NCBI RefSeq assembly: GCF_000981895.1
Contig: NZ_LATD01000027.1
Coordinates: 22,142 to 86,141 of the forward strand
Length of the DNA stretch: 64,000 nt
Direction of reading: 5' to 3'
Source: Streptomyces odonnellii
Lineage (GTDB): Bacteria; Actinomycetota; Actinomycetes; Streptomycetales; Streptomycetaceae
Within the stretch, counting starts at the first letter, position 1; every line of letters starts with the position of its first letter. The notes beneath the pieces are model-generated. The model did no database searches. It was not told the origin of the DNA and worked only from the letters and a program-made list of their open reading frames with translations. A program made the translations under genes and the position numbers. Positions 53,171-60,911 of this stretch are shown in pieces.

Positions 53171-53319
53171 GCGGGGGTGGCGATCGCGTCTACCCGTGGT
53201 GTCGCGGAGCGAGTTTCTGGAGCTCACTTAACTTCCCGGCAATGAGGTCTTGTTGTGAGGGCTCCTCGCAGCTACCTTGCCTACATTGCATATTATGGGC
53301 ATGTTTTCAGGAGGCTCCT

Positions 53320-53715
53320 ATGGGTGAGACCCCCAAGGACGTCGTCGTCGGGTTCTTCGCGGACCTCAACGGCGGCAAGTACACCGAGGCCTATGAGCGC
53401 GTCGCTCCTGACGTGGACTTTTGGATCGCGGGCCGGGAGTGGTCGATCGGCGGCAGGTATGACCGCAAGGGTGTCCAGGCGGTGCTGGCCGAGAAGGTGG
53501 CACCAGCCCTGGCGGCCCCGATCGTCGCCGAGATCGTCGGGATCACCGCTGAGGGGAAGCGCGTCGCCGTCGAGGTCGAGGCCGGCGGTCCCACGACCAG
53601 TGGAGCGATGTACCAAAACCAGTTCCACTTCCTGTTCGTCGTGGACGACGGGAAGATCGTGGAAGCCAGGGAGTACCACGACACCCTGCACGCGAGCCGG
53701 GTGATCGGGGCCTGA
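53320..53715 (+). CDS. SnoaL-like / NTF2-fold protein
   Basis: 131 residues from the ATG at 53320 with AGGAGG upstream. Typical NTF2-like start VGFFADLNGGKYTEAYERVA and DVDFWIAGREW, and end NQFHFLFVVDDGKIVEAREY, where the last Glu-Tyr-His (EYHDT) often serves catalysis in SnoaL and limonene-epoxide-hydrolase-like members. Probable isomerase, cyclase or epoxide hydrolase. Leads a plus-strand run with SDR, P450, reductase. The TATTATGGGCATG box lies 28 bases upstream. Confidence 0.88.
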   Translation: MGETPKDVVVGFFADLNGGKYTEAYERVAPDVDFWIAGREWSIGGRYDRKGVQAVLAEKVAPALAAPIVAEIVGITAEGKRVAVEVEAGGPTTSGAMYQNQFHFLFVVDDGKIVEAREYHDTLHASRVIGA

Positions 53716-53824
53716 AGGCCACATGCCGTGCCGCAGCCGCCGACGAGGCCCGGACTGAACAGCATCCACCACTCGGCTTCCACCCGCATTGATGTCTCAC
53801 GGGCAAGGCCCGAGAGGAGATCTC

Positions 53825-54601
53825 ATGTCCCGCAGCCTTGCAGACAGGCGCATCGTTGTGACCGGCGCCGGCGCAGGGATCGGCCGCGCGATCGCACGGA
53901 AGGCGGCCTCGCACGGCGCCAGCGTCCTGTGCATCGACCTGGATGCCGACGGCCTGGAGGAAACCGCCAGGCTCATCCAGGCCGAAGCCTCGGCGGTCGA
54001 GGTGGCGGCCGAGGCCCTGGACTGCACCGACCATGATGCCGCCGTCGAGGTGCTCGAGCGCCGCGCCGCTGTCTGGGGAGGTGCCTTCGACGCTCTCGTG
54101 AACAATGCGGGAGTCACGCTGTCCAAGCCTCTTGCGGAGTGTGACCTCGCCGATCTGGAGCGGATCTTCCGAGTCAATGTCGGCGGGATGCTCGTGATGT
54201 CGCGAGCCCTGCTGCCCCGGCTCACCGACCAGGGCGTCATCGTGAACGTCAATTCGAGCTCGGCCCGCCACGTGCATCCCGGCCTTGGCCTGTACGGCGC
54301 CAGCAAGGCGGCAAACGCCTACCTCACGCAGGTGTACGCAGCCGAGTTCGCCGAGCGCGGTATCCGCGTCTGCGGCATCGGACCCGGCGCGGTGGACACC
54401 AACATGCCGCGGAGCATGATGCCGCCCGGAGCAGAGGGTGAACGCATGCTCCAAGAGGCCGTTTCCGGCACTCAGCTCATCAAGCGCCTTGCCCGGCCGG
54501 AGGAGATCGCCGAGGCGATCTGCTTCCTCCTCAGCGAGGACGCGGCGTACATCACCGGCTCGACGCTGTGGATCGACGGTGGCGCCTCGGCAGTCCACTG
54601 A
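53825..54601 (+). CDS. SDR-family oxidoreductase
   Basis: 258 residues from the ATG at 53825 (AGGAGATCTC upstream). Cofactor TGAGAGIGRA, NNAG in LVNNAGVTLS, Ser in VNVNSSSARHV, and Tyr/Lys in LYGASKAANAYL. C-terminal TLWIDGGASAVH is typical. Its place between the SnoaL-like gene and the P450 suggests oxidation of the alcohol that the P450 makes (inference). Confidence 0.93.
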   Translation: MSRSLADRRIVVTGAGAGIGRAIARKAASHGASVLCIDLDADGLEETARLIQAEASAVEVAAEALDCTDHDAAVEVLERRAAVWGGAFDALVNNAGVTLSKPLAECDLADLERIFRVNVGGMLVMSRALLPRLTDQGVIVNVNSSSARHVHPGLGLYGASKAANAYLTQVYAAEFAERGIRVCGIGPGAVDTNMPRSMMPPGAEGERMLQEAVSGTQLIKRLARPEEIAEAICFLLSEDAAYITGSTLWIDGGASAVH

Positions 54602-54647
54602 GCCGGTCAGCACATCACCAACCACGTTCCACAAGAGGAGAAGTGAA

Positions 54648-55853
54648 ATGGCATCCCTGGCCGACGAGCTGCGGCTCGAAGACCCCGACTTCTTCGTCGG
54701 GGACCCCCACCCCGTCCTGAGGCGGCTGCGTGAGGAGGCGCCCCTGTTCTACTACGAGCCGCTGGACATGTGGGTGGTGTCCACCTACGGCGACGTGCGC
54801 AAGGTCGGCAGCTCGCCGGCGCTGTTCACCAGCAACGACGGGATTCTGCTCAACGACTTCAGGTACGGCGACATCGTCAAGTCCTTCTTCCCGGCGAACG
54901 CCGAGAACTTTGCGCTGCTGGATCCGCCGCGCCACAACGACCACCGCCGCATCATGATCCCTCCCTTCGGCCCGCAGGCAGTGACCCGCATGGAGAGCGC
55001 GGCGCGTCAGCTCTGCGTCGAGCGGCTCAACAAGATCCAAGCCGACGAGCCCGTCAACTGGTCGGAACTGATCGCAGAACCGTTCCCGCTGATCGTGATC
55101 GCACTGCTCATCGGGCTCCCCATCGAGGACCTCGACCGGATCAAGGAGTGGAGCGACGCGATCGTCGACATGTCCGCTGCCACGGACGCAGAAGGCCTGG
55201 CCGCAATTGCCGGCTCCCTGGAGCCCATGGGGATCTACTTCGAGGAGAAGCTCGCCGAACGGCGCGAGAACCCTCAGGAAGATCTCCTGACCACGCTCGA
55301 ACTGGCGCGTGCAGCGGGGAAGATCAGCAATGAGACCGTGCACATGATGCTCGCGGGCATCATGACGGCGGGCAACGAGACCACCCGCAACACCATGAAC
55401 GGGGCACTCATAGCCCTGGCCGAGCACCCCGCCGAGATGGCGAAGCTCACCGAGGACCCGACGCGGGTCAAGCGGGCGGTCGAGGAGTTCCTCCGTTGGG
55501 TGACCCCGGTCCGCGGATTCGGCCGCACCCTGACGCAGGATACCGAGATCCGTTCCACCAAGCTGACCGAAGGCCAGCGGATCTTCATGCTGTACGCCGC
55601 CGCGAACCGGGATCCGGATGCCTTTCCCGATCCGGATGTGTTCGCCGTGGACCGTGCGATGGAGCAGCAGCAGCTGTCTTTCGGCTTCGGACAGCACGTC
55701 TGCATCGGTGCCGGCCTCGCACGCATGGAACTGCGCGTGCTGTTCGAGGAACTGGTCCAGAGGTTCAGCTCGGTCACGGTCAACAGCCAGAGCCGCCTGC
55801 CTTCACGGCTCATCAACGCGTGGACCGATGTGACGGTCACGTTCCAGAACTAG
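54648..55853 (+). CDS. Cytochrome P450
   Basis: 401 residues from the ATG at 54648. Canonical I-helix GIMTAGNETTRN near residue 242, ExxR in VEEFLRW, heme loop FGFGQHVCIGAG with Cys352. It would monooxygenate a hydrophobic substrate with electrons from the reductase that follows, or the ferredoxin at 45.6 kb. The last codons and the TAG stop coincide with the CTAG end of a MITE at 55850, so the present stop is provided by the element and the original C-terminus may have differed by a few residues. Confidence 0.95.
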   Translation: MASLADELRLEDPDFFVGDPHPVLRRLREEAPLFYYEPLDMWVVSTYGDVRKVGSSPALFTSNDGILLNDFRYGDIVKSFFPANAENFALLDPPRHNDHRRIMIPPFGPQAVTRMESAARQLCVERLNKIQADEPVNWSELIAEPFPLIVIALLIGLPIEDLDRIKEWSDAIVDMSAATDAEGLAAIAGSLEPMGIYFEEKLAERRENPQEDLLTTLELARAAGKISNETVHMMLAGIMTAGNETTRNTMNGALIALAEHPAEMAKLTEDPTRVKRAVEEFLRWVTPVRGFGRTLTQDTEIRSTKLTEGQRIFMLYAAANRDPDAFPDPDVFAVDRAMEQQQLSFGFGQHVCIGAGLARMELRVLFEELVQRFSSVTVNSQSRLPSRLINAWTDVTVTFQN

Positions 55854-56015
55854 GGCCTCTCGTTTGGATCTCGCCGGGCTCGCGTGCCCTGGCACCGCGC
55901 CTCGCGGCGTTGTCGTCAGTCACCAGGGCTCCGCCATGGCTCCATCCTCCGCCTTGCGATCCACGACACCAGAGCCCGCTCCCTGATCCGGCCAGATCCA
56001 AACGAAAGACCCTAG
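55850..56015. mobile_element. CTAG-bounded MITE, copy 3
   Basis: The left end CTAGGGCCTCTCGTTTGGAT and the reverse complement of the right end CTAGGGTCTTTCGTTTGGAT are near-identical to those of copy 2. Shares CACCAGGGCT, CGCCATGGCTCC and CCTCCGCCTTGCGATCC but lacks the copy 1/2 core GTAGCCTGAACGGCAC. Sits between P450 and reductase genes, supplying the former's stop and ending 9 bases before the latter's start. Confidence 0.85.
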
Positions 56016-56024
56016 AGGGACCCC

Positions 56025-57032
56025 ATGATCATGTCCGCCGATGAGCTGACGGAGAACATGAACCGCGCAACCGAAGCATCGACGTTGCCTGTCGTGGTCG
56101 CCGCGGTCGCCCGCGAGGCCGATGATGTTGTGAGCCTCGTCCTCCGGGCGGCCGAGGGCGGGAGCCTTCCGCCCTGGCGGCCGGGGGCACACGTGGATCT
56201 GATCCTCCCTTCAGGCCTGGTCCGGCAGTATTCGTTGTGCGGAGACCCGGCCGACCTGACGGCGTACACCGTCGCGGTACTCCGTGAGCACAACGGCCGC
56301 GGCGGTTCGCAGGAGATCCATGCGGCAGTGGCCGCGGGCACCACCCTTGCGCTGCGCGGGCCGAGGAACCACTTCGAGTTCGTGCAGTCCCAGGAATACC
56401 TCTTCATCGCCGGAGGAATCGGAATCACCCCGCTCATACCGATGATCCATGAGGCGGAGTCCGCGGGAGCGGCCTGGAAGCTCGTCTACGGCGGGCGCTC
56501 CAGGACGTCGATGGCGTACGTGGAAAAGATGCGGGCCCTGGGGGGAGCCCGCGTCACACTGCTCCCCGAGGACGTGGTCGGCAGGCCTGATCTGGAGGCC
56601 CTGCTCGACGACGTCACCGAGGCCACACACATCTACTCCTGCGGTCCGGGCGGCCTGCTGGATGCTCTGCAGGCCGTGAGTGTCCGCAAGGGTCTGGCTG
56701 ATCGACTGCACATCGAACGTTTCTCCGCCGCGGCCGACGGCCTGACCGGGCCTGTCGCGGGTGACGGTTGCTTCGATCTCGTGCTGGCCCAGTCCGGCCT
56801 GACGGTGCGTGTAGGAGCGGACCAGACGATTTACGAGGCGGTCCAGGACGTTGCGCCGGACCTGTTGTTCTCGTGCGCCGAAGGCTACTGCGGGACCTGC
56901 CAAGTCGCCGTGGTCGCGGGTACGCCCGACCATCGAGACACGGTGGCTTCACCGGAGGAGCACGAAGCCGAAGGGACGATGATCCTGTGTGTCGGCAGGT
57001 CCAAGTCTTCCGAGCTGGTCATCGACGCGTGA
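56025..57032 (+). CDS. Phthalate-dioxygenase-reductase-type oxidoreductase (FMN, NADH, 2Fe-2S)
   Basis: 335 residues from the ATG at 56025 (AGAGGGA upstream, part of the MITE border); an ATG two codons on is also possible. Flavin motif RQYSLCGD, NAD motif FIAGGIGITPLIP and SCGPGGLLD, then the C-terminal ferredoxin CAEGYCGTCQVAVVAG with the last Cys in MILCVGRS. Close in order and length to the 30 kb reductase, so the two may be paralogues specific to each P450. Directly follows the P450, though a 166-base MITE now separates them and may carry a promoter or terminator. Confidence 0.94.
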   Translation: MIMSADELTENMNRATEASTLPVVVAAVAREADDVVSLVLRAAEGGSLPPWRPGAHVDLILPSGLVRQYSLCGDPADLTAYTVAVLREHNGRGGSQEIHAAVAAGTTLALRGPRNHFEFVQSQEYLFIAGGIGITPLIPMIHEAESAGAAWKLVYGGRSRTSMAYVEKMRALGGARVTLLPEDVVGRPDLEALLDDVTEATHIYSCGPGGLLDALQAVSVRKGLADRLHIERFSAAADGLTGPVAGDGCFDLVLAQSGLTVRVGADQTIYEAVQDVAPDLLFSCAEGYCGTCQVAVVAGTPDHRDTVASPEEHEAEGTMILCVGRSKSSELVIDA

Positions 57033-57076
57033 GTTGCCGCTGTTCCGCGTGTTGACGCATCGACCGGTTGGGGCGA

Positions 57077-57097
57077 AAATATGCCTATGATTATTAG
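57077..57097. promoter_or_regulatory. AAATATGCCTAT box upstream of the decarboxylase-like gene
   Basis: AAATATGCCTATGATTATTA, 18 bases before the gene start; the first 12 bases also occur at 38590. Possible shared operator or -10 region. Confidence 0.5.
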
Positions 57098-57114
57098 ACT
57101 TGGCGGTGATGTTG

Positions 57115-58086
57115 ATGGCTGAGCCTCTGGTTTTCGCTTTTGGGGGCTCCTACGACCGGCTCGCCGACGTCGACAAGCTGAGCGCGGAACAGGGCCTGCC
57201 CATCCGGACGCGGTTGCTTCCCAGCCCCAAAGACGCCTTTTCCGACTTGAGGGACGATCCGCACCTGGCCGGCGGCGAGATGTCCGTGTCCTTCTACATG
57301 ACCGAGCGGTCTCGCCTGGGCGAGGCCGCGGACTTGGTAGCCCTTCCCGTCTGGGTCTCGCGGGCGTTCCGCCACAGCAACGTCTACGTTCGCGAGGACT
57401 CGGAGTTCCACTCGCCGGAGGATCTGCGCGGCCGGCGGATCGGCCTGCCGGAGTACGGCATGACGATGGCCGTCTGGCTTCGCGGGTTGTTCGCCGATGA
57501 GTACGGCGTCAAGCCGTCGGACATCCGATGGGTTGCCCACCGGCCCCCCGCGGGACTGGGCGCGGAATCGGTGATCTACCCCGCCGACGTCGACATCGTG
57601 ACGGCACCGCCGGGGCTGGCTCTGCACGAACTGCTGCTGCGCGGCGACATCGACGCGTGGATCGGCGCCGGCGTCGCCCCGCCCCTCCCCGGCGTCAGAA
57701 GGCTCTTCGACGACGCCCAAGCAGTGGAGCGCGATTACTTCCGAAGGACCTCGGTGTTCCCGGTCATGCACGTCCTCGTGATGAGGCGGACGCTGCTCAA
57801 CCGTGACGAGGGCTTGGCCCAGGCGGTGTTCGACATCTTCAACGAGGCCAAACTGCGAGCGCAACGCCGTCTGTGGTCCACGAGCGTGTCGTATCCGACC
57901 TTGCCGTGGACCCTCGCCGCCGTCGAGGAGCAGACACGGTTCATGGGGCAGGACCCCTGGCCCTACGGCCTGGAAGCCAATCTGCCCACACTGCGCACCT
58001 TGCTGCGTTACATGGAGGATCAAGGTCTCCTCTGGGGCCACCTTGAATTGCCGGACTACTTCCTCCAGTTGGAATCCCAGGGCTGA
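57115..58086 (+). CDS. 4,5-dihydroxyphthalate-decarboxylase-like protein
   Basis: 323 residues from the ATG at 57115 (MAEPLVFAFGGSYDRL), GGCGG eight bases upstream; earlier GTG/ATG codons are less well placed. It follows the Pht5 family: EMSVSFYMTERSRLGEA, ALPVWVSRAFRHSNVYVR, RGRRIGLPEYGMTMAVWLRG and FRRTSVFPVMHVLVMRR. The fold is that of periplasmic binding proteins but no signal peptide is present, so it is cytoplasmic and probably enzymatic (decarboxylation of a dihydroxy-aromatic acid). It could instead be an unusual binding protein. Confidence 0.8.
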   Translation: MAEPLVFAFGGSYDRLADVDKLSAEQGLPIRTRLLPSPKDAFSDLRDDPHLAGGEMSVSFYMTERSRLGEAADLVALPVWVSRAFRHSNVYVREDSEFHSPEDLRGRRIGLPEYGMTMAVWLRGLFADEYGVKPSDIRWVAHRPPAGLGAESVIYPADVDIVTAPPGLALHELLLRGDIDAWIGAGVAPPLPGVRRLFDDAQAVERDYFRRTSVFPVMHVLVMRRTLLNRDEGLAQAVFDIFNEAKLRAQRRLWSTSVSYPTLPWTLAAVEEQTRFMGQDPWPYGLEANLPTLRTLLRYMEDQGLLWGHLELPDYFLQLESQG

Positions 58087-58103
58087 GACTGAACACATAT
58101 GAC

Positions 58104-58155
58104 GTGGCCCTATCCGGGGTGCGGCTTGTAGGAGCACGCCAGAGGATAGGGCCAC
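58104..58155. terminator. Hairpin between convergent genes
   Basis: GTGGCCCTATCC pairs with GGATAGGGCCAC (12 bases) around a 28-base loop. Confidence 0.6.
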
Positions 58156-58176
58156 TGTCCTGCGGAGGGAGGATGG

Positions 58177-59634
58177 TTACGGAGCCGGCCAGATGGCCTG
58201 GCTTTCCGAGGCGAAGTTCACGGACTTCACCTCCAGGAACTCCTCGATGCCCAGGGCGCCGAACTCGCGGCCGTTGCCCGATTGCCGGTAGCCGCCGAAG
58301 GGCGCCTTGACATTGATGCGGCCCCCGTTCACACCGACCATTCCCACCCGCATTCGACCAGCGATGCGGGTGGTCTCGGCAGTGTTCGGCCCCCAGACCG
58401 CCCCGACCAGTCCATACTCGCTGTCATTGGCGATGCGGACCGCCTCGTCGACACCTTCGTAGGGCATGACGCACAGGACAGGCCCGAAGACCTCGGTCTG
58501 TGCGATGGTCATCGCTGAGGTGACGTCGGAGAATACGGTCGGGGCGACGTAGTGTCCCTGCTGAGGAACCGCGGCGTCGGGCCCGCCGACTACCAGCCGT
58601 GCGCCTTCGTCGACAGCTTGGCTGACCAGCGCTGAGATCCGAGTCTTCTGTCCGGCGGAGATGACCGGGCCCAGCGTCGTAACGTCCTCGAACGGGTCTC
58701 CGAGCCGCTGTCCGGCGACAAACTCTGCGAGGGCTTCCTCGGCTGCTTCGAGGCTCTCCTGCGGGACGATGAGACGGCTGAGCGAGGCGCAGACCTGGCC
58801 GGAGTTGGTGAAGCATCGTGCCGCGGTGGCCGCTGACGCGGCCTTGACGTCGGCGCCCGGCAGGATCACGGACGGCCCCTTGCCGCCAAGTTCGAGCGCG
58901 ACGTGTTTCACGGTCTCTGCCGCCGTGGAACCAATCCGCCGGCCGACTGCGGTGGAACCGGTGAATGAGATGCCGTCGACGTCCGGGTGGGACACCAGCA
59001 CCTCGCCCACGTCCCCAGCACCGGTGACCACGTTGAGTGCGCCTGCCGGAAGCCCGGCCGCTGCGAAGGCGTCAGCCAGTACGTAGGCGCTCAGGGGGGC
59101 GAGCTCGGACGGCTTCAACACCACTGTGCAGCCCGCGAGCAGGGCGGCTCCGACCTTGGCGACGGCCTGGTGGAGCGGGAAGTTCCACGGCGTGATGGCC
59201 ACCACGACCCCCAAGGGTTCGCGGACCACGACCGTGGAGCCGATCCGCTCCGTCCACCGCACAACCTTCTCGGCCGCCTCGCACAACGACGTGAGGACCT
59301 CGATGGGGCGCTGGACCTGTGCAGCGCGGGAAACGGGCAGAGGGGTTCCCACCTCGCGGGAGATGGTCCGGGTCAGGTCGTCGACCTGTCCCGTAAGTAC
59401 GGACGCGGCGTGACGTACGACGTTGATCCGTTCCGAGAGCGACGTGGCGGACCAGGGCCCGAACGCCTCACGCGCGGCGGATACAGCGGCATGGGCATCC
59501 TCGGCGGTGCCCCGACACACCTGGGCGATCACTTCGTTCGTCGCCGGATTACTCACCGGCACCATCGCGGCGGAGGTGGAGTGGTCCCACGTGCCGCCGA
59601 TGAACTGGCGGCCGGCTCGCTCGGCTGCGCTCAT
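58177..59634 (-). CDS. Aldehyde dehydrogenase
   Basis: 485 residues with the complete centre: Asn in ITPWNFPLHQ, Glu in ALELGGKGPS, Cys in NSGQVCASLSR. ATG at 59634 overlaps the preceding stop (ATGA). Last gene of a minus-strand run: acyl-CoA dehydrogenase, hydrolase, Dabb protein, aldehyde dehydrogenase. The final three are linked by overlaps. Substrate likely an aldehyde from ring or side-chain breakdown (inference). Confidence 0.95.
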   Translation of the reverse strand: MSAAERAGRQFIGGTWDHSTSAAMVPVSNPATNEVIAQVCRGTAEDAHAAVSAAREAFGPWSATSLSERINVVRHAASVLTGQVDDLTRTISREVGTPLPVSRAAQVQRPIEVLTSLCEAAEKVVRWTERIGSTVVVREPLGVVVAITPWNFPLHQAVAKVGAALLAGCTVVLKPSELAPLSAYVLADAFAAAGLPAGALNVVTGAGDVGEVLVSHPDVDGISFTGSTAVGRRIGSTAAETVKHVALELGGKGPSVILPGADVKAASAATAARCFTNSGQVCASLSRLIVPQESLEAAEEALAEFVAGQRLGDPFEDVTTLGPVISAGQKTRISALVSQAVDEGARLVVGGPDAAVPQQGHYVAPTVFSDVTSAMTIAQTEVFGPVLCVMPYEGVDEAVRIANDSEYGLVGAVWGPNTAETTRIAGRMRVGMVGVNGGRINVKAPFGGYRQSGNGREFGALGIEEFLEVKSVNFASESQAIWPAP

Positions 59635-59939
59635 GAGCGTCCCACCCCAGGCACCTCGAACTGGACGACGGCCTGCGACGCCACCAGGTGGCGCAGAATG
59701 TCCCGAACCACGTCATGTGCAGGATGAGCGCTGTATGCGCGCCACCCCTCGGCGTTGTCGAAGTCGGCGACCAGCGCGTAGTCGTGGCCGCCGGGTCGGA
59801 CACCGGTATCCGGACCATGCGAGAAGGCCCGCACATCAGGGCACTGCTTGCCGAGGTCGTCCAGGGCGCGCCGCAGTCTTTCCGCCTGCTCGTCGTCGAG
59901 TTTGTCGTGCCACTTCATAAGGACAACGTGTCGCAGCAT
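59631..59939 (-). CDS. Dabb-domain (stress-responsive A/B barrel) protein
   Basis: 102 residues, ferredoxin-like barrel: MLRHVVLMKW, DLGKQCPDVRAFSHGPDTGV, HDYALVADFDNAEGWRAYSA and HPAHDVV. I use the ATG at 59939, with AGGGTGA before it; a GTG at 59945 would overlap the hydrolase stop. Members include small decarboxylases, cyclases and monooxygenases of aromatic polyketides. Coupled between hydrolase and aldehyde dehydrogenase, so probably part of the same pathway. Confidence 0.88.
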   Translation of the reverse strand: MLRHVVLMKWHDKLDDEQAERLRRALDDLGKQCPDVRAFSHGPDTGVRPGGHDYALVADFDNAEGWRAYSAHPAHDVVRDILRHLVASQAVVQFEVPGVGRS

Positions 59940-59941
59940 TT

Positions 59942-60859
59942 TCACCCTGTACTCGTCGCGAGTTCGGTCTGGACGTAACTGGCGGAATCTTCCCGCAGGA
60001 AGGCCATCTGGATCCGGTTGTACTCCTCCGGCTGCTCGAACTGCGGCCAGTGCGCCGCCTGCCGGATGAGATGGAAGCGCACGTCCGGGATGTGCGAGAA
60101 GCCCTTACAGGCGTCCTCATAGGAATGGATCGGGTTGTGATCACTCCAGATCACGAGCGTGGGCGCGGAGATGCCGGCCAGGCGCTCCGGCGTGAGCCAG
60201 TAGTTCCGGGCATCCTCGGGGTCGAAGATCCGGCTGAAGAGCTTGGTGAGGGAGTTCTTGATCCCCGGGCGGGCGTAGATGGCCTGCCGTATGCGGACGA
60301 ATTCTTCGGGCACCTGCGCGGGGTCAGCGAACAGCCAGGCGATCCGCGAGCGGACCGCCTCATCGCTGGTCTGCTGGAGCGAGGCCGTGGTTCGGGCGAG
60401 CAGGTCGCTGACGTCCTCCGCCTGCCGGTCCTCCGTCGCGGGCAGGCCTCCGGAGGTGTTGAGGATCAGTTTGTCGACTCGGTCGGGATGCTTGATGGCC
60501 ATCCAGGCCGAGATGCGCCCCCCGAACGACTCGCCGCAGAAATCCGCACGTTCGATGCCTGCGGTGTCAAGGAACCGGACCACATGGTCCAGCACCTCGG
60601 CGGTTGTGTAAGTGCCGTTCTCCGGGGCGTCGGTGAATCCATGACCGAGCATGTCGATCGCGTAGCACCGCCGGTCGCTGCTGTGCGGGCCGAGGTTGCG
60701 GATCCAAGTCTCGGCGTGGCCGCCACCACCGTGCAGGAAGATGATAGGAGGCCCCTCACCAGCCTCGATGCTGCGGGTTCGTACTCCGTCGACGTCGTAA
60801 AAACGCTGTTCGAAGGAGGTGCCCAGGAGATCGACCCAGACGGTGTCGCGCGTAGCCAT
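59942..60859 (-). CDS. Alpha/beta hydrolase, meta-cleavage-product-hydrolase type
   Basis: 305 residues from the ATG at 60859 (AAAGGGAA upstream). Ser111 in CGESFGGR, Asp in VIWSDHNPIH and His in AAHWPQFEQPEEYNR; the oxyanion loop is FLHGGGGHAETW. The His motif with Trp and Pro-Glu-Glu-Tyr-Asn is close to that of C-C bond hydrolases such as BphD and MhpC. It would split an extradiol ring-cleavage product into a carboxylic acid and 2-hydroxypenta-2,4-dienoate, the substrate of the hydratase at 33.7 kb. An ester hydrolase is the alternative. Confidence 0.88.
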   Translation of the reverse strand: MATRDTVWVDLLGTSFEQRFYDVDGVRTRSIEAGEGPPIIFLHGGGGHAETWIRNLGPHSSDRRCYAIDMLGHGFTDAPENGTYTTAEVLDHVVRFLDTAGIERADFCGESFGGRISAWMAIKHPDRVDKLILNTSGGLPATEDRQAEDVSDLLARTTASLQQTSDEAVRSRIAWLFADPAQVPEEFVRIRQAIYARPGIKNSLTKLFSRIFDPEDARNYWLTPERLAGISAPTLVIWSDHNPIHSYEDACKGFSHIPDVRFHLIRQAAHWPQFEQPEEYNRIQMAFLREDSASYVQTELATSTG

Positions 60860-60911
60860 ATTGTTCCCTTTCGATGCGGGCGCGCCCAAGTGGGGGCGAA
60901 GCCGGCGCCGG

